Assembly: GCF_017912535.1 (NCBI RefSeq)
Contig: NZ_JAERQK010000005.1
Span: 124,001-188,000 of the forward strand
Length of the DNA stretch: 64,000 bases
Direction of reading: 5' to 3'
Source: Motiliproteus sediminis
Lineage (GTDB): Bacteria > Pseudomonadota > Gammaproteobacteria > Pseudomonadales > Balneatricaceae
Shown piece after piece: positions 1-7,926 of this stretch. Position 1 is the stretch's first letter; each line of letters begins with the position of its first letter. The notes under the pieces were generated by a model that was given only the letters and a program-made list of their open reading frames with translations, was not told the origin of the DNA and ran no database searches. Both the position numbers and the translations under genes were made by a program.

Positions 1-127
1 GTCGATTGCGACCTTTGAAGATGACGCAGGCGCTTACGATCAGCAGGACGCAGCCGGCTTCATCAAGCTCAACGCGCTGCGTATGCGCATCGCTGCTGGC
101 AAAGGGCGAGACCTGTTGAACGACTAA
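1..127 (+). CDS. argG: Argininosuccinate synthase, C-terminal end (partial)
   Basis: Only the last 41 codons are in the window; the gene begins upstream. The reading frame starts at base 2 and ends at the TAA at 125-127. The tail contains [12 protein letters not shown] and [13 protein letters not shown], which I recognise as the conserved C-terminus of argininosuccinate synthase, the ATP-dependent enzyme joining citrulline and aspartate in arginine synthesis. The tail ends GRDLLND, slightly longer than some homologues. A strong hairpin terminator follows 20 bases later, so argG ends its transcription unit here. Confidence 0.9.
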   Translation, partial: SIATFEDDAGAYDQQDAAGFIKLNALRMRIAAGKGRDLLND

Positions 128-145
128 TTTCGTCGATGTCACAGG

Positions 146-180
146 AAAGCCTTGGGGTTTATGCCCCAAGGCTTTATTTT
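146..180 (+). terminator. Rho-independent terminator after argG
   Basis: A perfect 12-bp stem (AAAGCCTTGGGG at 146-157 with its complement at 164-175) closes a 6-base loop and runs into a T-rich stretch. It separates argG from the TPR gene that starts at 230. Confidence 0.9.
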
Positions 181-229
181 TATGTAATCATCAGATAATT
201 GGATCGTTTTTCTGAACTGAGACCACTCC

Positions 230-1822
230 ATGGCAAACTACCTGGCTGACAAGTCGGTATTGATCGTCGCCAAAAAGCTGGAAGATCTGGGCGAATTGCG
301 CGCGCTGGTGGCGGAGACCGGTGCGCGGGATGTGTTGGTGGCGTCGTCCGCGAACATGGCGTTCAATCTGCTGCGGAGCCAGCCGTTCGACGTGTGCCTG
401 GTGGAGTATCGTCTGGGCGAAGGAGAGAAAAACGGGTTTCAGGTGATCGAGGAAGCCAGTCGCGAAGGCTTGCGCCGTGCGGTTGATATTTACGCGCTGG
501 TGAGTCCCGAGAAAAGCGAGCTGTTGTCCCATGATTCCGTCGATGTGATCGCTGATACCCAGTTTCTCAAGCCGGTCCAGCCGGTCTATTTTCACCAGCG
601 GCTGGAAAAGCTGCTTAAGGTCAAAAAGGCGGTCTATCCGGTCGAATCCCTGGTAGACAACGATGAGCTGGATAAGGCGCTGCTGGTGATGGACAAATTA
701 CTGCGCCAGTTCCCATCGCTGCGCAGCTATCTCGACCGGGTGCGCGGTCGGCTGTTGCTCAAGCTTGAGCGTTGGGCGGAGGCCGCGGAGCACTTCAAGC
801 GGGTTCAGGCGGATACGGACCTGCCCTGGAGTCATACGGGTCTGGGTATTTGTGCCTACCATCAAGGTCTTTACGAAGACGCACTGGCCTACTTTAACCA
901 GTTGTTGGGCAAGGTGCCGGACAGCATCGAAGCCTACGACTGGCTGTCGCGGGTTTATCGTGGCGTCGGTCGTAACGGAGACGCGCAGAAGGTTCTGGAG
1001 AAAGCGATTCAGGTGTTGCCCACGGCGCCGGCGTTACAATCGGGGCTCGGGGACGTGGCCAGCGAAAACAGTGACTGGGATACCGCCATCAAGGCCTTTC
1101 GCGGTGCCGTTCGTTTTGCCCGTCATTCCGTTTACAAGCACCAGAACAATTACTTTGGTCTGGCGCGTTGTTTGCAAACGCGGGTCTCTCCCCATGGCGG
1201 TATGCAGTCGTCTGAAGCTTCGACCGAAGCGGTGCGGACGCTGGAAGATGTCGTTGAGCAGTACTTCGACAATCAGCTGATCCGCTTCAAATCCAAGTTG
1301 ATGACCTCTGAAACCTACAAGAAATCCGGTGATATCAGTCGCGCTAATGTGGCCGCCAAGGATGCCTTTGAGGTGTTTCGCCAGCTCAGTGATGGCCAGC
1401 AGGCCGAGGAGCTGGATAACCTGTTGGAGGGAGTGGAAGGCACCAATCAGCAGGATGCGGTTGAGGAGTACCGCACAGAGTTCAACCGGCGAGTGTTTAG
1501 CGAAACCGAGTGGGGTCAGCATAATCTGGCGGGTATGAATGCCTACCGCAAGGGGCATTTTGATGACGCGCTGAAGTCCTTTATGGCGGCGTTGGATGCC
1601 GTTCCCAACAGCCCCAGCGTGATGCTGAATCTGGTCCAGACCGGCTACGAGCTGATCCGTCAGCAGCCGGAACGCAGCGGTGAAATACTGGCGCTGTGCA
1701 ACTCCAAACTGCTGCGTATGAGTATCGGTGCGATGAACAGCAAGCAGCAGGAGCGCTATCGCTTTCTGAGCCAGCGCCGTGCCGAGCTGGCCGCTGGAAG
1801 TTCCCGTTCCGGCGGGAACTGA
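230..1822 (+). CDS. Degenerate receiver domain protein with TPR repeats
   Basis: A 530-residue cytoplasmic protein. Residues about 8-130 have the layout of a response-regulator receiver. The phospho-accepting Asp is replaced by Glu59 (CLVEYRL), the N-terminal acidic pair is missing (LIVAKKLED), and the conserved Lys is kept (K114 in FLKPV). The rest is helical with TPR-like units, for example around GLGICAYHQGLYEDALAYF, AYDWLSRVYRGVGRNGDAQ and MNAYRKGHFDDALKSF. Proteins with this architecture occur in gammaproteobacteria as receiver/TPR scaffolds without an output domain. Glu may mimic the phosphorylated state, but that is inference. No histidine kinase is adjacent. The next gene is another regulator, but a 114-base gap does not prove an operon. 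The partner and pathway are unknown. Confidence 0.8.
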   Translation: MANYLADKSVLIVAKKLEDLGELRALVAETGARDVLVASSANMAFNLLRSQPFDVCLVEYRLGEGEKNGFQVIEEASREGLRRAVDIYALVSPEKSELLSHDSVDVIADTQFLKPVQPVYFHQRLEKLLKVKKAVYPVESLVDNDELDKALLVMDKLLRQFPSLRSYLDRVRGRLLLKLERWAEAAEHFKRVQADTDLPWSHTGLGICAYHQGLYEDALAYFNQLLGKVPDSIEAYDWLSRVYRGVGRNGDAQKVLEKAIQVLPTAPALQSGLGDVASENSDWDTAIKAFRGAVRFARHSVYKHQNNYFGLARCLQTRVSPHGGMQSSEASTEAVRTLEDVVEQYFDNQLIRFKSKLMTSETYKKSGDISRANVAAKDAFEVFRQLSDGQQAEELDNLLEGVEGTNQQDAVEEYRTEFNRRVFSETEWGQHNLAGMNAYRKGHFDDALKSFMAALDAVPNSPSVMLNLVQTGYELIRQQPERSGEILALCNSKLLRMSIGAMNSKQQERYRFLSQRRAELAAGSSRSGGN

Positions 1823-1936
1823 TCCCACTCTTTTGTACTCACAGACAGTGGTAGCTTGCATCGCTGCCGCGTGGTCTCTGCCTATACTTAAGCTAACCAA
1901 TCGTTCTTGCTGATGCCGGGCAAGAAGGGGTGTCTG

Positions 1937-2638
1937 TTGTACGTAGCAATTTTGGAAGCCGAGCGTAATCTGGCTGAGTGTCTGATGGCCTGGCTGGCTG
2001 ATGCCGGTCACCGCTATACCTGTTGTTCCAACGCTGAAGAGTTCCTCGCCTGCCTCGATAGTGAACGTTATGATCTGCTGTTAGTGGATTGTAACTGCGA
2101 CGACGATCGCTGCTTTGAGCTGGTGGAGCGCGGTGTCAACCATGCCCAGGGCCGTTTGCCGCTGTTGTTTATCAGTGACTCGGGGGCGCAGGACCAGATT
2201 GTTCGGGCATTGGAGTACGGCGCCGATGATTATGTGGTCAAGCCGTTGCAGCCGCAGGAGCTGGTATCCAGGTTGGAGGTACTGGCGCATCGTTTCTGCC
2301 GCCGTCCGCGCGCCGATATCGAGCATTACGGCCCCTTCGTTATCGATCATGCCCAGCACCTGATTACCCGGTTTGAAGAGCCGATTGCGGTTACCGGCAA
2401 GGATTTCAGCCTGGCGGCCTACCTGTTCCGGCATCAGAATGAGTTATTGTCCCGCCATCGTTTGCTGGCGGAGGTCTGGGGGGTGAGTCAGCAAGTCAAC
2501 ACCCGTACCGTCGACATGCACATCAGTCGCTTGCGTAAGGCGTTGTTGTTGGATGGAACCGGCTTTGATATCAAGACGGTACACCAGCACGGCTACCGCT
2601 TGGAGGGGCGCGACGGCGGGGGCTCGAATTGCAAATAA
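1937..2638 (+). CDS. OmpR/PhoB-type response regulator (orphan)
   Basis: A DNA-binding response regulator of 233 residues. The receiver spans residues 1-115, with phospho-acceptor D51 (LLLVDCN), K102 (VVKPL) and a weakened acidic patch (AILEAERN). A winged-helix output domain follows (about 135-230), with the typical NTRTVDMHISRLRKAL and VHQHGYRL stretches. I chose the TTG at 1937 because AAGAAGGGG lies 7 bases upstream and it puts MYVAILE at the N-terminus, as in the family. In-frame ATG 1913 and TTG 1907 would add 8 to 10 residues. No sensor kinase is nearby, so the signal is unknown. The gene ends just before the mevalonate operon, whose putative promoter overlaps its last codons. Confidence 0.85.
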   Translation: MYVAILEAERNLAECLMAWLADAGHRYTCCSNAEEFLACLDSERYDLLLVDCNCDDDRCFELVERGVNHAQGRLPLLFISDSGAQDQIVRALEYGADDYVVKPLQPQELVSRLEVLAHRFCRRPRADIEHYGPFVIDHAQHLITRFEEPIAVTGKDFSLAAYLFRHQNELLSRHRLLAEVWGVSQQVNTRTVDMHISRLRKALLLDGTGFDIKTVHQHGYRLEGRDGGGSNCK

Positions 2639-2657
2639 AAGTGGTCGCCGCTACAAT
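2629..2657 (+). promoter_or_regulatory. Putative sigma-70 promoter for the mevalonate operon
   Basis: TTGCAA at 2629-2634, a 17-base spacer and TACAAT at 2652-2657 form a good sigma-70-like promoter. The -35 box lies in the last codons of the response regulator gene. Transcription would start near 2664 and give a leader of about 85 bases before the hmgR ATG at 2750. That leader contains a tandem repeat and a terminator-like hairpin. Confidence 0.5.
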
Positions 2658-2672
2658 CGCGGCAGCCTGCCG

Positions 2673-2695
2673 GCGGCTGGGCAAGCGGCTGGGCA
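2673..2695 (+). repeat. Tandem 11-bp direct repeat in the mevalonate operon leader
   Basis: GCGGCTGGGCA occurs at 2673-2683 and again at 2685-2695, a period of 12 bases (about one helical turn). It lies between the putative promoter and the hairpin at 2703-2730. It could be a protein-binding direct repeat or part of an RNA structure; neither is proven. Confidence 0.5.
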
Positions 2696-2702
2696 GAACC
2701 GT

Positions 2703-2730
2703 AAAAAGGGGCTGGTCAGCCCTTTTTTAG
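2703..2730 (+). terminator. Terminator-like hairpin just before hmgR (possible attenuator)
   Basis: AAAAAGGGGCTG and CAGCCCTTTTTT form a stem with a 2-base gap, a G-C core of six pairs and a terminal U run. It ends only 20 bases before the hmgR start codon and lies downstream of the best promoter candidate. It may stop regulator-gene transcripts, attenuate the mevalonate operon, or both. Confidence 0.7.
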
Positions 2731-2749
2731 TTTCTTGCGATTGAGTCGA

Positions 2750-3784
2750 ATGAAAGCACACAAAATATCCACCGCGTCGGTCCCCATGCGTCATGTAGGG
2801 CCGGTGAAAGTGACCGGCGACGAAGTCAATGACGAGTTGATGGTACCCTTGGCGACCTACGAGACCCCGCTGTGGCACTCAGTGGGGCGCGGTGCGCGGG
2901 TAACCAAATTGGCCGGTGGGATTCGTGCGACACTGATGGACGAGCGTATGAGCCGCTCTATCCTGCTGGAGGCTCCCGACGCCGGCGTTGCCCTGCAGGC
3001 GGTCAGCAGTCTCAGAACGCGTCTGGACGAACTCAATGCGGTAGTGGCTGAGAGCAGCCGGTTTGCCCGCCTGATCGATATCAACGTCCAGTTCGTTGCC
3101 AATCTGATCTATCTGCGTCTGGAGTTTACTACCGGCGACGCCTCCGGGCACAACATGGTTACTCATGCCGCTGATCGTCTGTTTCCCTGGATTTTGCAGC
3201 AGTACCCGCTGCTATCCTACGTGTCGATATCGGGCAATTTTTGCTCTGACAAGAAAGCCACCGCCGTCAACGGTATTCTCGGTCGCGGCAAGTATGTGAT
3301 TACTGAAGTGTTGATACCGCGTGACCTGTGCCAACGTCGGCTGAAAACCACCCCGGAGTTGATGGTCGAGCTAAACGTCAAGAAGAACCTGATCGGCACC
3401 CTGGTCGCCGGCGGCTTGCGCAGCGCCAACGCGCATTATGCCAACATGCTGCTGGGGTTCTTTCTGGCAACGGGGCAAGATGCCGCCAATATCGTTGAAG
3501 GCTCTCAAGGGATGGTCCATGCAGAGGTGCGTGATGGTGACCTCTACTTCTCGGCCACCCTGCCGAACCTGATTATGGGCAGTGTAGGCAATGGTAAAGG
3601 GCTTGATTTCGTCGAGGACAACCTGCGCGCACTGGGTTGCAAAGAGGAGCGAGAACCGGGGGCCAACGCCCGTCGGCTGGCGATCTGGTGTGCAGCGACC
3701 GTGCTCTGTGGCGAGCTTTCGCTGCTCGCAGCCCAAACTAATCCGGGTGAGCTGATGGAATCCCATCTCAAGCTTGAGCGCTGA
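2750..3784 (+). CDS. Hydroxymethylglutaryl-CoA reductase
   Basis: Reduces HMG-CoA to mevalonate, the committed step of the mevalonate route. At 344 residues it matches a class I-like catalytic domain without a membrane anchor. All four catalytic positions can be placed: Glu38 (PLATYETPL), Lys168 (SGNFCSDKKA), Asp244 (TGQDAANIVE) and His339 near the C-terminus (MESHLKLER). The cofactor-binding stretch TTGDASGHNMVTHA (about 128-140) is also present. I used ATG 2750; an in-frame TTG at 2735 would start directly behind the hairpin. The ribosome-binding site is weak. It is the first gene of a seven-gene operon, and its stop overlaps the next start (TGATG). Confidence 0.93.
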   Translation: MKAHKISTASVPMRHVGPVKVTGDEVNDELMVPLATYETPLWHSVGRGARVTKLAGGIRATLMDERMSRSILLEAPDAGVALQAVSSLRTRLDELNAVVAESSRFARLIDINVQFVANLIYLRLEFTTGDASGHNMVTHAADRLFPWILQQYPLLSYVSISGNFCSDKKATAVNGILGRGKYVITEVLIPRDLCQRRLKTTPELMVELNVKKNLIGTLVAGGLRSANAHYANMLLGFFLATGQDAANIVEGSQGMVHAEVRDGDLYFSATLPNLIMGSVGNGKGLDFVEDNLRALGCKEEREPGANARRLAIWCAATVLCGELSLLAAQTNPGELMESHLKLER

Positions 3785-4824
3785 TGTCAGATCCGACCAA
3801 CAACCGTAAGATAGAGCATATCCGGGCGATCGAAGCCGATCGCGCCACGGATCGCAGCTGTGCCTATTTCGACCGGATTCATCTGCGCCACCGGGCTCTC
3901 CCGCAGCTTGATCTGAGCGTTGTCGATCCGTCGGTGCAGCTATTGGGCAAGTCGCTCAGCTTTCCGCTGCTGATCTCCTCCATGACCGGTGGCGATCACG
4001 AGCTGGTAACGCGCATCAATCGCAACCTGGCGATTGCCGCTGAGGCTACCGGGGTGGCGATGGGCGTGGGGTCGCAGCGGGTCATGTTTACTCATCCGGA
4101 CGCGCGGGAAAGCTTCGAGTTGCGCCGTTGGGCGCCGTCCGCTCTGTTGATGGGAAATATTGGTGCGGTACAGCTCAACTACGGTTTTGATGTTGGGCAC
4201 TGTCAACAGGCAGTAGATTGCTTGCAGGCTGATGCGCTTTATCTGCACCTCAATCCCTTACAGGAAGCGGTTCAGCCCGAGGGCGATACCAATTTTTCCG
4301 CACTCGACAAAGCGATCGCGACAGTGGCGGCTGATCTGTCGGTACCGGTGATTCTGAAGGAGGTCGGTGCAGGACTGGCGCCTGAGGATGTCGCTCTGGG
4401 GCTGGCGGCGGGGGTGCGTCACTTTGATCTTGCCGGCACTGGCGGAACATCCTGGAGTCGCATCGAGCACCATCGCCAGCCGGAGCAGGGGGGGACAGAG
4501 CTCGGCCTGCTGTATCAGGATTGGGGTATTCCAACACCGCTGGCATTGCAGCTGGCAAGGCCGTTCATGGACAATGCTGTTTTTATCGCCAGCGGTGGTG
4601 TCCGGACGGGCATCGATATGGTCAAGTCTGTTATACTTGGCGGCTCGCTTTGTGGAATGGCGGCGCCTTTTTTACGTCCGGCGATGGAGTCACCGGACGC
4701 GGTGATAAGCGTGATCGAACGATTACGACGTGAATTTGTTACGGCGATGTTTTTGCTCGGAGCGTCCGACCTGAGCGAGCTGCGTTTGAATGATGCCCTG
4801 ATTCTGACTGGGCTGGAAGGATGA
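3784..4824 (+). CDS. fni: Type 2 isopentenyl-diphosphate delta-isomerase (FMN-dependent)
   Basis: Interconverts IPP and DMAPP using FMN and NADPH, at the end of the mevalonate pathway. At 346 residues it fits the type 2 (Fni/IDI-2) family, which is unrelated to the Nudix-type isomerase. Visible motifs are MTGG at 67-70, LNPLQEAVQPEGDTNF from 156, KEVG at 192-195, the glycine-rich FMN phosphate stretch GTGGTSWSRIE from 218, and GGVRTG further on. The start codon overlaps the hmgR stop, so the genes are probably translationally coupled. The stop is followed by mvaS within 10 bases. Confidence 0.93.
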   Translation: MSDPTNNRKIEHIRAIEADRATDRSCAYFDRIHLRHRALPQLDLSVVDPSVQLLGKSLSFPLLISSMTGGDHELVTRINRNLAIAAEATGVAMGVGSQRVMFTHPDARESFELRRWAPSALLMGNIGAVQLNYGFDVGHCQQAVDCLQADALYLHLNPLQEAVQPEGDTNFSALDKAIATVAADLSVPVILKEVGAGLAPEDVALGLAAGVRHFDLAGTGGTSWSRIEHHRQPEQGGTELGLLYQDWGIPTPLALQLARPFMDNAVFIASGGVRTGIDMVKSVILGGSLCGMAAPFLRPAMESPDAVISVIERLRREFVTAMFLLGASDLSELRLNDALILTGLEG

Positions 4825-4833
4825 TTGGATAGT

Positions 4834-6000
4834 ATGTCTGTCGGTATTGATGATATCAGTTTCGCCACCTCGAACTTTTACCTCGACTTGAAAAGCCTCG
4901 CCGACGTTCAGCAGATCGAAGCGGATAAATACTATCTGGGCATAGGCCAGGAAAAGATGGGCATGGTGTCGCTGGATGAAGACGTTGTCACCATGGCTGC
5001 CAACGCGGCTTTGCCGATCGTCGAGAAGATCGATAGACAGAGCATCAGCACCGTACTCTTCGCCACCGAAACCGGCATCGATCAATCCAAGGCTGCCGGT
5101 ATTTTTGTGCACGGCTTGCTGGAGCTTCCTGCCCGTTGTCGGGTGGTGGAACTAAAGCAGGCGTGTTACAGCGCCACGGGGGCCTTGCAGATGGCGTGTG
5201 CGCTGGTGGCGCGCAATCCGCAGCAGAAAGTCTTGGTGCTGGCGTCCGATATTGCCCGTTACGACCTGGATTCCTCCGGTGAAGCGACTCAGGGCTGCGG
5301 TGCGGTGGCAATGCTGATCAGTGCTAATCCCCGCCTGGTCGAAATTGAGCCGGAATCCGGTCACTACACCGAAGATGTCATGGATTTCTGGCGGCCCAAT
5401 TACCGCTCGACCGCGCTGGTGGATGGCAAGTATTCTACCAAGATCTATCTCAAAGCGTTGAAGCAGGCCTGGAGTCACTACCATGAGGTGTCCGGGGTTG
5501 AGTTTGACCAGCTTGATTACGTTTGCTATCACCTGCCGTTTAGCCGTATGGCGGAGAAAGCGCAGCTGCAGTTGGCCAAGTTCAGCAAAAGCTCGGCGGA
5601 CAGTGCAGCGTTGTTAGCGCGCATTGAGCCGACGCTGCACTACAACCGCATTCTGGGTAACAGCTATACGGCATCAATGTACATCGGACTTAACTCGCTG
5701 CTGGATAATGCTGATCAGGATCTAAGTGGCCGCCGGATCGGTTTTTTCAGTTACGGCTCCGGCTGCGTAGCCGAGTTCTTCAGTGGCCGAATCGTCCCCG
5801 GTTATAAGGCCCATCTGCACAGCGAACAGCACGCACGCATGCTGGCTGAACGTGAGGAGCTCGATTACAACGCCTACCTGCGTTTCTATCACGCTACCCA
5901 TCCGATCGATGGCGGCGACCACCAGTTCGAACCCAAGACCCGCGGCCACTTTCGTCTTGCGGGTATCAGCCAGCACAAGCGGATCTACAGCGCACGCTAA
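4834..6000 (+). CDS. mvaS: Hydroxymethylglutaryl-CoA synthase
   Basis: Condenses acetoacetyl-CoA with acetyl-CoA to HMG-CoA. The ATG at 4834 gives MSVGIDDISFATS, the family's normal beginning; an in-frame TTG at 4825 would add three residues. With this start, 388 residues result and the catalytic triad falls at Glu79 (FATETGID), Cys111 (KQACYSATG) and His233 (VCYHLPFSRM), the same numbering as I know for Staphylococcus aureus MvaS. That supports both the call and the start. It is an early pathway step encoded third in the operon. The TAA overlaps the following ATG (TAATG). Confidence 0.94.
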   Translation: MSVGIDDISFATSNFYLDLKSLADVQQIEADKYYLGIGQEKMGMVSLDEDVVTMAANAALPIVEKIDRQSISTVLFATETGIDQSKAAGIFVHGLLELPARCRVVELKQACYSATGALQMACALVARNPQQKVLVLASDIARYDLDSSGEATQGCGAVAMLISANPRLVEIEPESGHYTEDVMDFWRPNYRSTALVDGKYSTKIYLKALKQAWSHYHEVSGVEFDQLDYVCYHLPFSRMAEKAQLQLAKFSKSSADSAALLARIEPTLHYNRILGNSYTASMYIGLNSLLDNADQDLSGRRIGFFSYGSGCVAEFFSGRIVPGYKAHLHSEQHARMLAEREELDYNAYLRFYHATHPIDGGDHQFEPKTRGHFRLAGISQHKRIYSAR

Positions 6001-7013
6001 TGATTGCAACCGCTCCCGCGAAGGTGATTCTGAGCGGCGAGCATGCCGTGGTGTATGGCGCGCCCGCACTGGCCGCCGCAGTGCAGCGTTATGCGCGCTG
6101 CCAGGTTACCGCTCTGGGGCGTCGCGACCGACTGGCTTTATCACTTCCCGATCTCTCTATCGAACGTGCGCTGGCATTGTCGGATCTTACCGACCTGCGA
6201 CAACAGGTGCTGAAACGTCATGCTGCCTATCTAGCCGGCCAGTTAACCATTGATAAGGTTGCCACGGCCGACGAACTGCTGTGGAGCGCGTTGGGGGAGT
6301 GGCTTCATCAGTATTCGCCGGGTGGTCTGCAACAAGGGCTGCGGATCCGGCTCAGCAGCTCGATTCCGTTGGGATCCGGCATGGGGTCGTCGGCTGCGGT
6401 GTGTACAAGTTTGGTCGCATCGGTCAGTGCTTTTTGTGGTCGTCCCTTGGCGCGCGACGCCTTGCAAGCTCTGGTGACCCGGGTTGAGGCGCTGCAGCAC
6501 GGCCGCAGCAGTGGTCTGGATCCGGCCTTGTCGGTGCGGGGGGGGGTGATGCGCTTCTGCTGCGGTGATGCCGAGCCCTTGGCTGCCGCGCTGCCCGGTC
6601 GTTGGTGGCTGGCTAACAGCGGCACTCCGCGGGTGAGTACCGGCGAGTGCGTTGAGCTGATCCGTCAGCGCTTTGGCAGCAGCACGATCTGGCAGCGCTT
6701 CGCCGCGGTGACCGCGGCGTTGGAACAGGGGTTGCGGCAGCAGGACAGAGCGGCCATCGCCGCGGCGATTCGCACCAATCATCGGCTGTTGACCGACATC
6801 GGGGTGGTTCCCGATCGGGTGCAGCAGTGCATCGACGACATTGAAGCAGCCGGCGGTGCCGCCAAGATAAGTGGTGCCGGTGCTGTGACTGGCGATGCCG
6901 GCGGCCTGATACTGGTTTATCATCCTCACAACGATGTACCGCCGGCACTTCCCGCCGAGTACCAACTGATGGATCTGGAGCTGGACTCTTATGGCACAAG
7001 AGTACGAAATTAG
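6000..7013 (+). CDS. Mevalonate kinase (GHMP family)
   Basis: Probably phosphorylates mevalonate to 5-phosphomevalonate with ATP. It is a 337-residue GHMP kinase. The N-terminus APAKVILSGEHAVVYG is typical of mevalonate kinase, the ATP loop SIPLGSGMGSSAAV covers 121-134, and HGRSSGLDPAL (167-177) contains the HGxxSGLD signature with the likely catalytic Asp174. A C-terminal GHMP motif reads AAKISGAGAVTG. The HGRSSGLD motif is why I give this gene, not the next, the mevalonate kinase role. It overlaps both neighbours, 1 base upstream and 23 bases downstream. Confidence 0.85.
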   Translation: MIATAPAKVILSGEHAVVYGAPALAAAVQRYARCQVTALGRRDRLALSLPDLSIERALALSDLTDLRQQVLKRHAAYLAGQLTIDKVATADELLWSALGEWLHQYSPGGLQQGLRIRLSSSIPLGSGMGSSAAVCTSLVASVSAFCGRPLARDALQALVTRVEALQHGRSSGLDPALSVRGGVMRFCCGDAEPLAAALPGRWWLANSGTPRVSTGECVELIRQRFGSSTIWQRFAAVTAALEQGLRQQDRAAIAAAIRTNHRLLTDIGVVPDRVQQCIDDIEAAGGAAKISGAGAVTGDAGGLILVYHPHNDVPPALPAEYQLMDLELDSYGTRVRN

Positions 7014-7926
7014 GGCGTCTGCCCCTGCCACCCTGATGTTAATGGGTGAGCACGCGGTATTGTTTGGGCACCGGGCTATCGTCTGCGCGGTGGACCAGCG
7101 AATTCATATCCGGCTGAAGCCGCTCGCCTCGCGCCTGGTGCAGATCGAGTCGGCCCTGGGTGACTATGAGAGTAGCCTTGACGCACTCCATGACGACAAA
7201 CGGTTGCAGTTTGTGCTCCATGCGGTGCGCCAGTTGCGCGACCGTATCCCCAGCGGGTTTAATCTTTCCATCCGTTCCGACTTTTCCCATCAGGTGGGGC
7301 TCGGGTCTTCTGCCGCGGTTACCGTTGCCGTCGTCGCCGCACTGTATTACTGGCTCGACACTGACCTGGACCGCCAGCAGGTGTTCGATTCGGCGCGGGA
7401 AACCGTGTTGCAGGTGCAGGGTCGCGGGTCCGGTGCGGATATCGCCGCAGCCACCTTTGGTGGGGCGGTGGCGTACCGGGCCAAACCGGTGGAGTACCAC
7501 CCGCTCAAGGCAGCCCCGCCGCTAAGCCTCTGCTATGCCGGCTACAAAACGCCAACGCCGGAAGTGCTGCGCCGGGTGGCATCAGCACGCAACCTGTCGC
7601 CAAATTTGTACGATGAGCTTTACCGGCTGATGGGTGAAGTTTCCGAGCGGGCTATCGCTGCGTTTGAGGAGCAGGACTGGGATCAGTTTGGCTGGTTGAT
7701 GAACTACTACCACGGTCTGCTCGATTCCTTGGGTGTCAACGACCGGGTGATGGCAGATATGGTCGCCCGCATGCGCGAAGCTGAAGGGGTTCTGGGAGCC
7801 AAAATCTCCGGTTCCGGGCTGGGCGACTGTGCAGTAGCGTTGGGACGCCTGGAGGGTATTGATATGCCCTACACCCAGATTCCGGTGACGATTACAGCGC
7901 GTGGCGTGGAGGCGGATTATGCGTAA
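6991..7926 (+). CDS. Second GHMP kinase, probable phosphomevalonate kinase
   Basis: A 311-residue GHMP kinase starting inside the 3' end of the first kinase gene (23-base overlap). Motifs: APATLMLMGEHAVLFGH at the N-terminus, GLGSSAAV at 103-110, GRGSGADIAAATFGG from 144 and AKISGSGLGDCAVAL near the C-terminus. Its N-terminus also resembles mevalonate kinase, so sequence alone does not settle the substrate. The pathway needs a phosphomevalonate kinase between mevalonate kinase and the decarboxylase, and this is the only remaining kinase in the operon. The GSGADIA motif differs from the HGxxSGLD of the first kinase. The assignment therefore rests partly on elimination. Confidence 0.7.
   Translation: MAQEYEIRASAPATLMLMGEHAVLFGHRAIVCAVDQRIHIRLKPLASRLVQIESALGDYESSLDALHDDKRLQFVLHAVRQLRDRIPSGFNLSIRSDFSHQVGLGSSAAVTVAVVAALYYWLDTDLDRQQVFDSARETVLQVQGRGSGADIAAATFGGAVAYRAKPVEYHPLKAAPPLSLCYAGYKTPTPEVLRRVASARNLSPNLYDELYRLMGEVSERAIAAFEEQDWDQFGWLMNYYHGLLDSLGVNDRVMADMVARMREAEGVLGAKISGSGLGDCAVALGRLEGIDMPYTQIPVTITARGVEADYA

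Noticed and set aside
1034-2011. A 325-codon minus-strand frame opposite the TPR gene
   Set aside because: Antisense shadow of a GC-rich gene; no domain, and it spans the gap between two real plus-strand genes.
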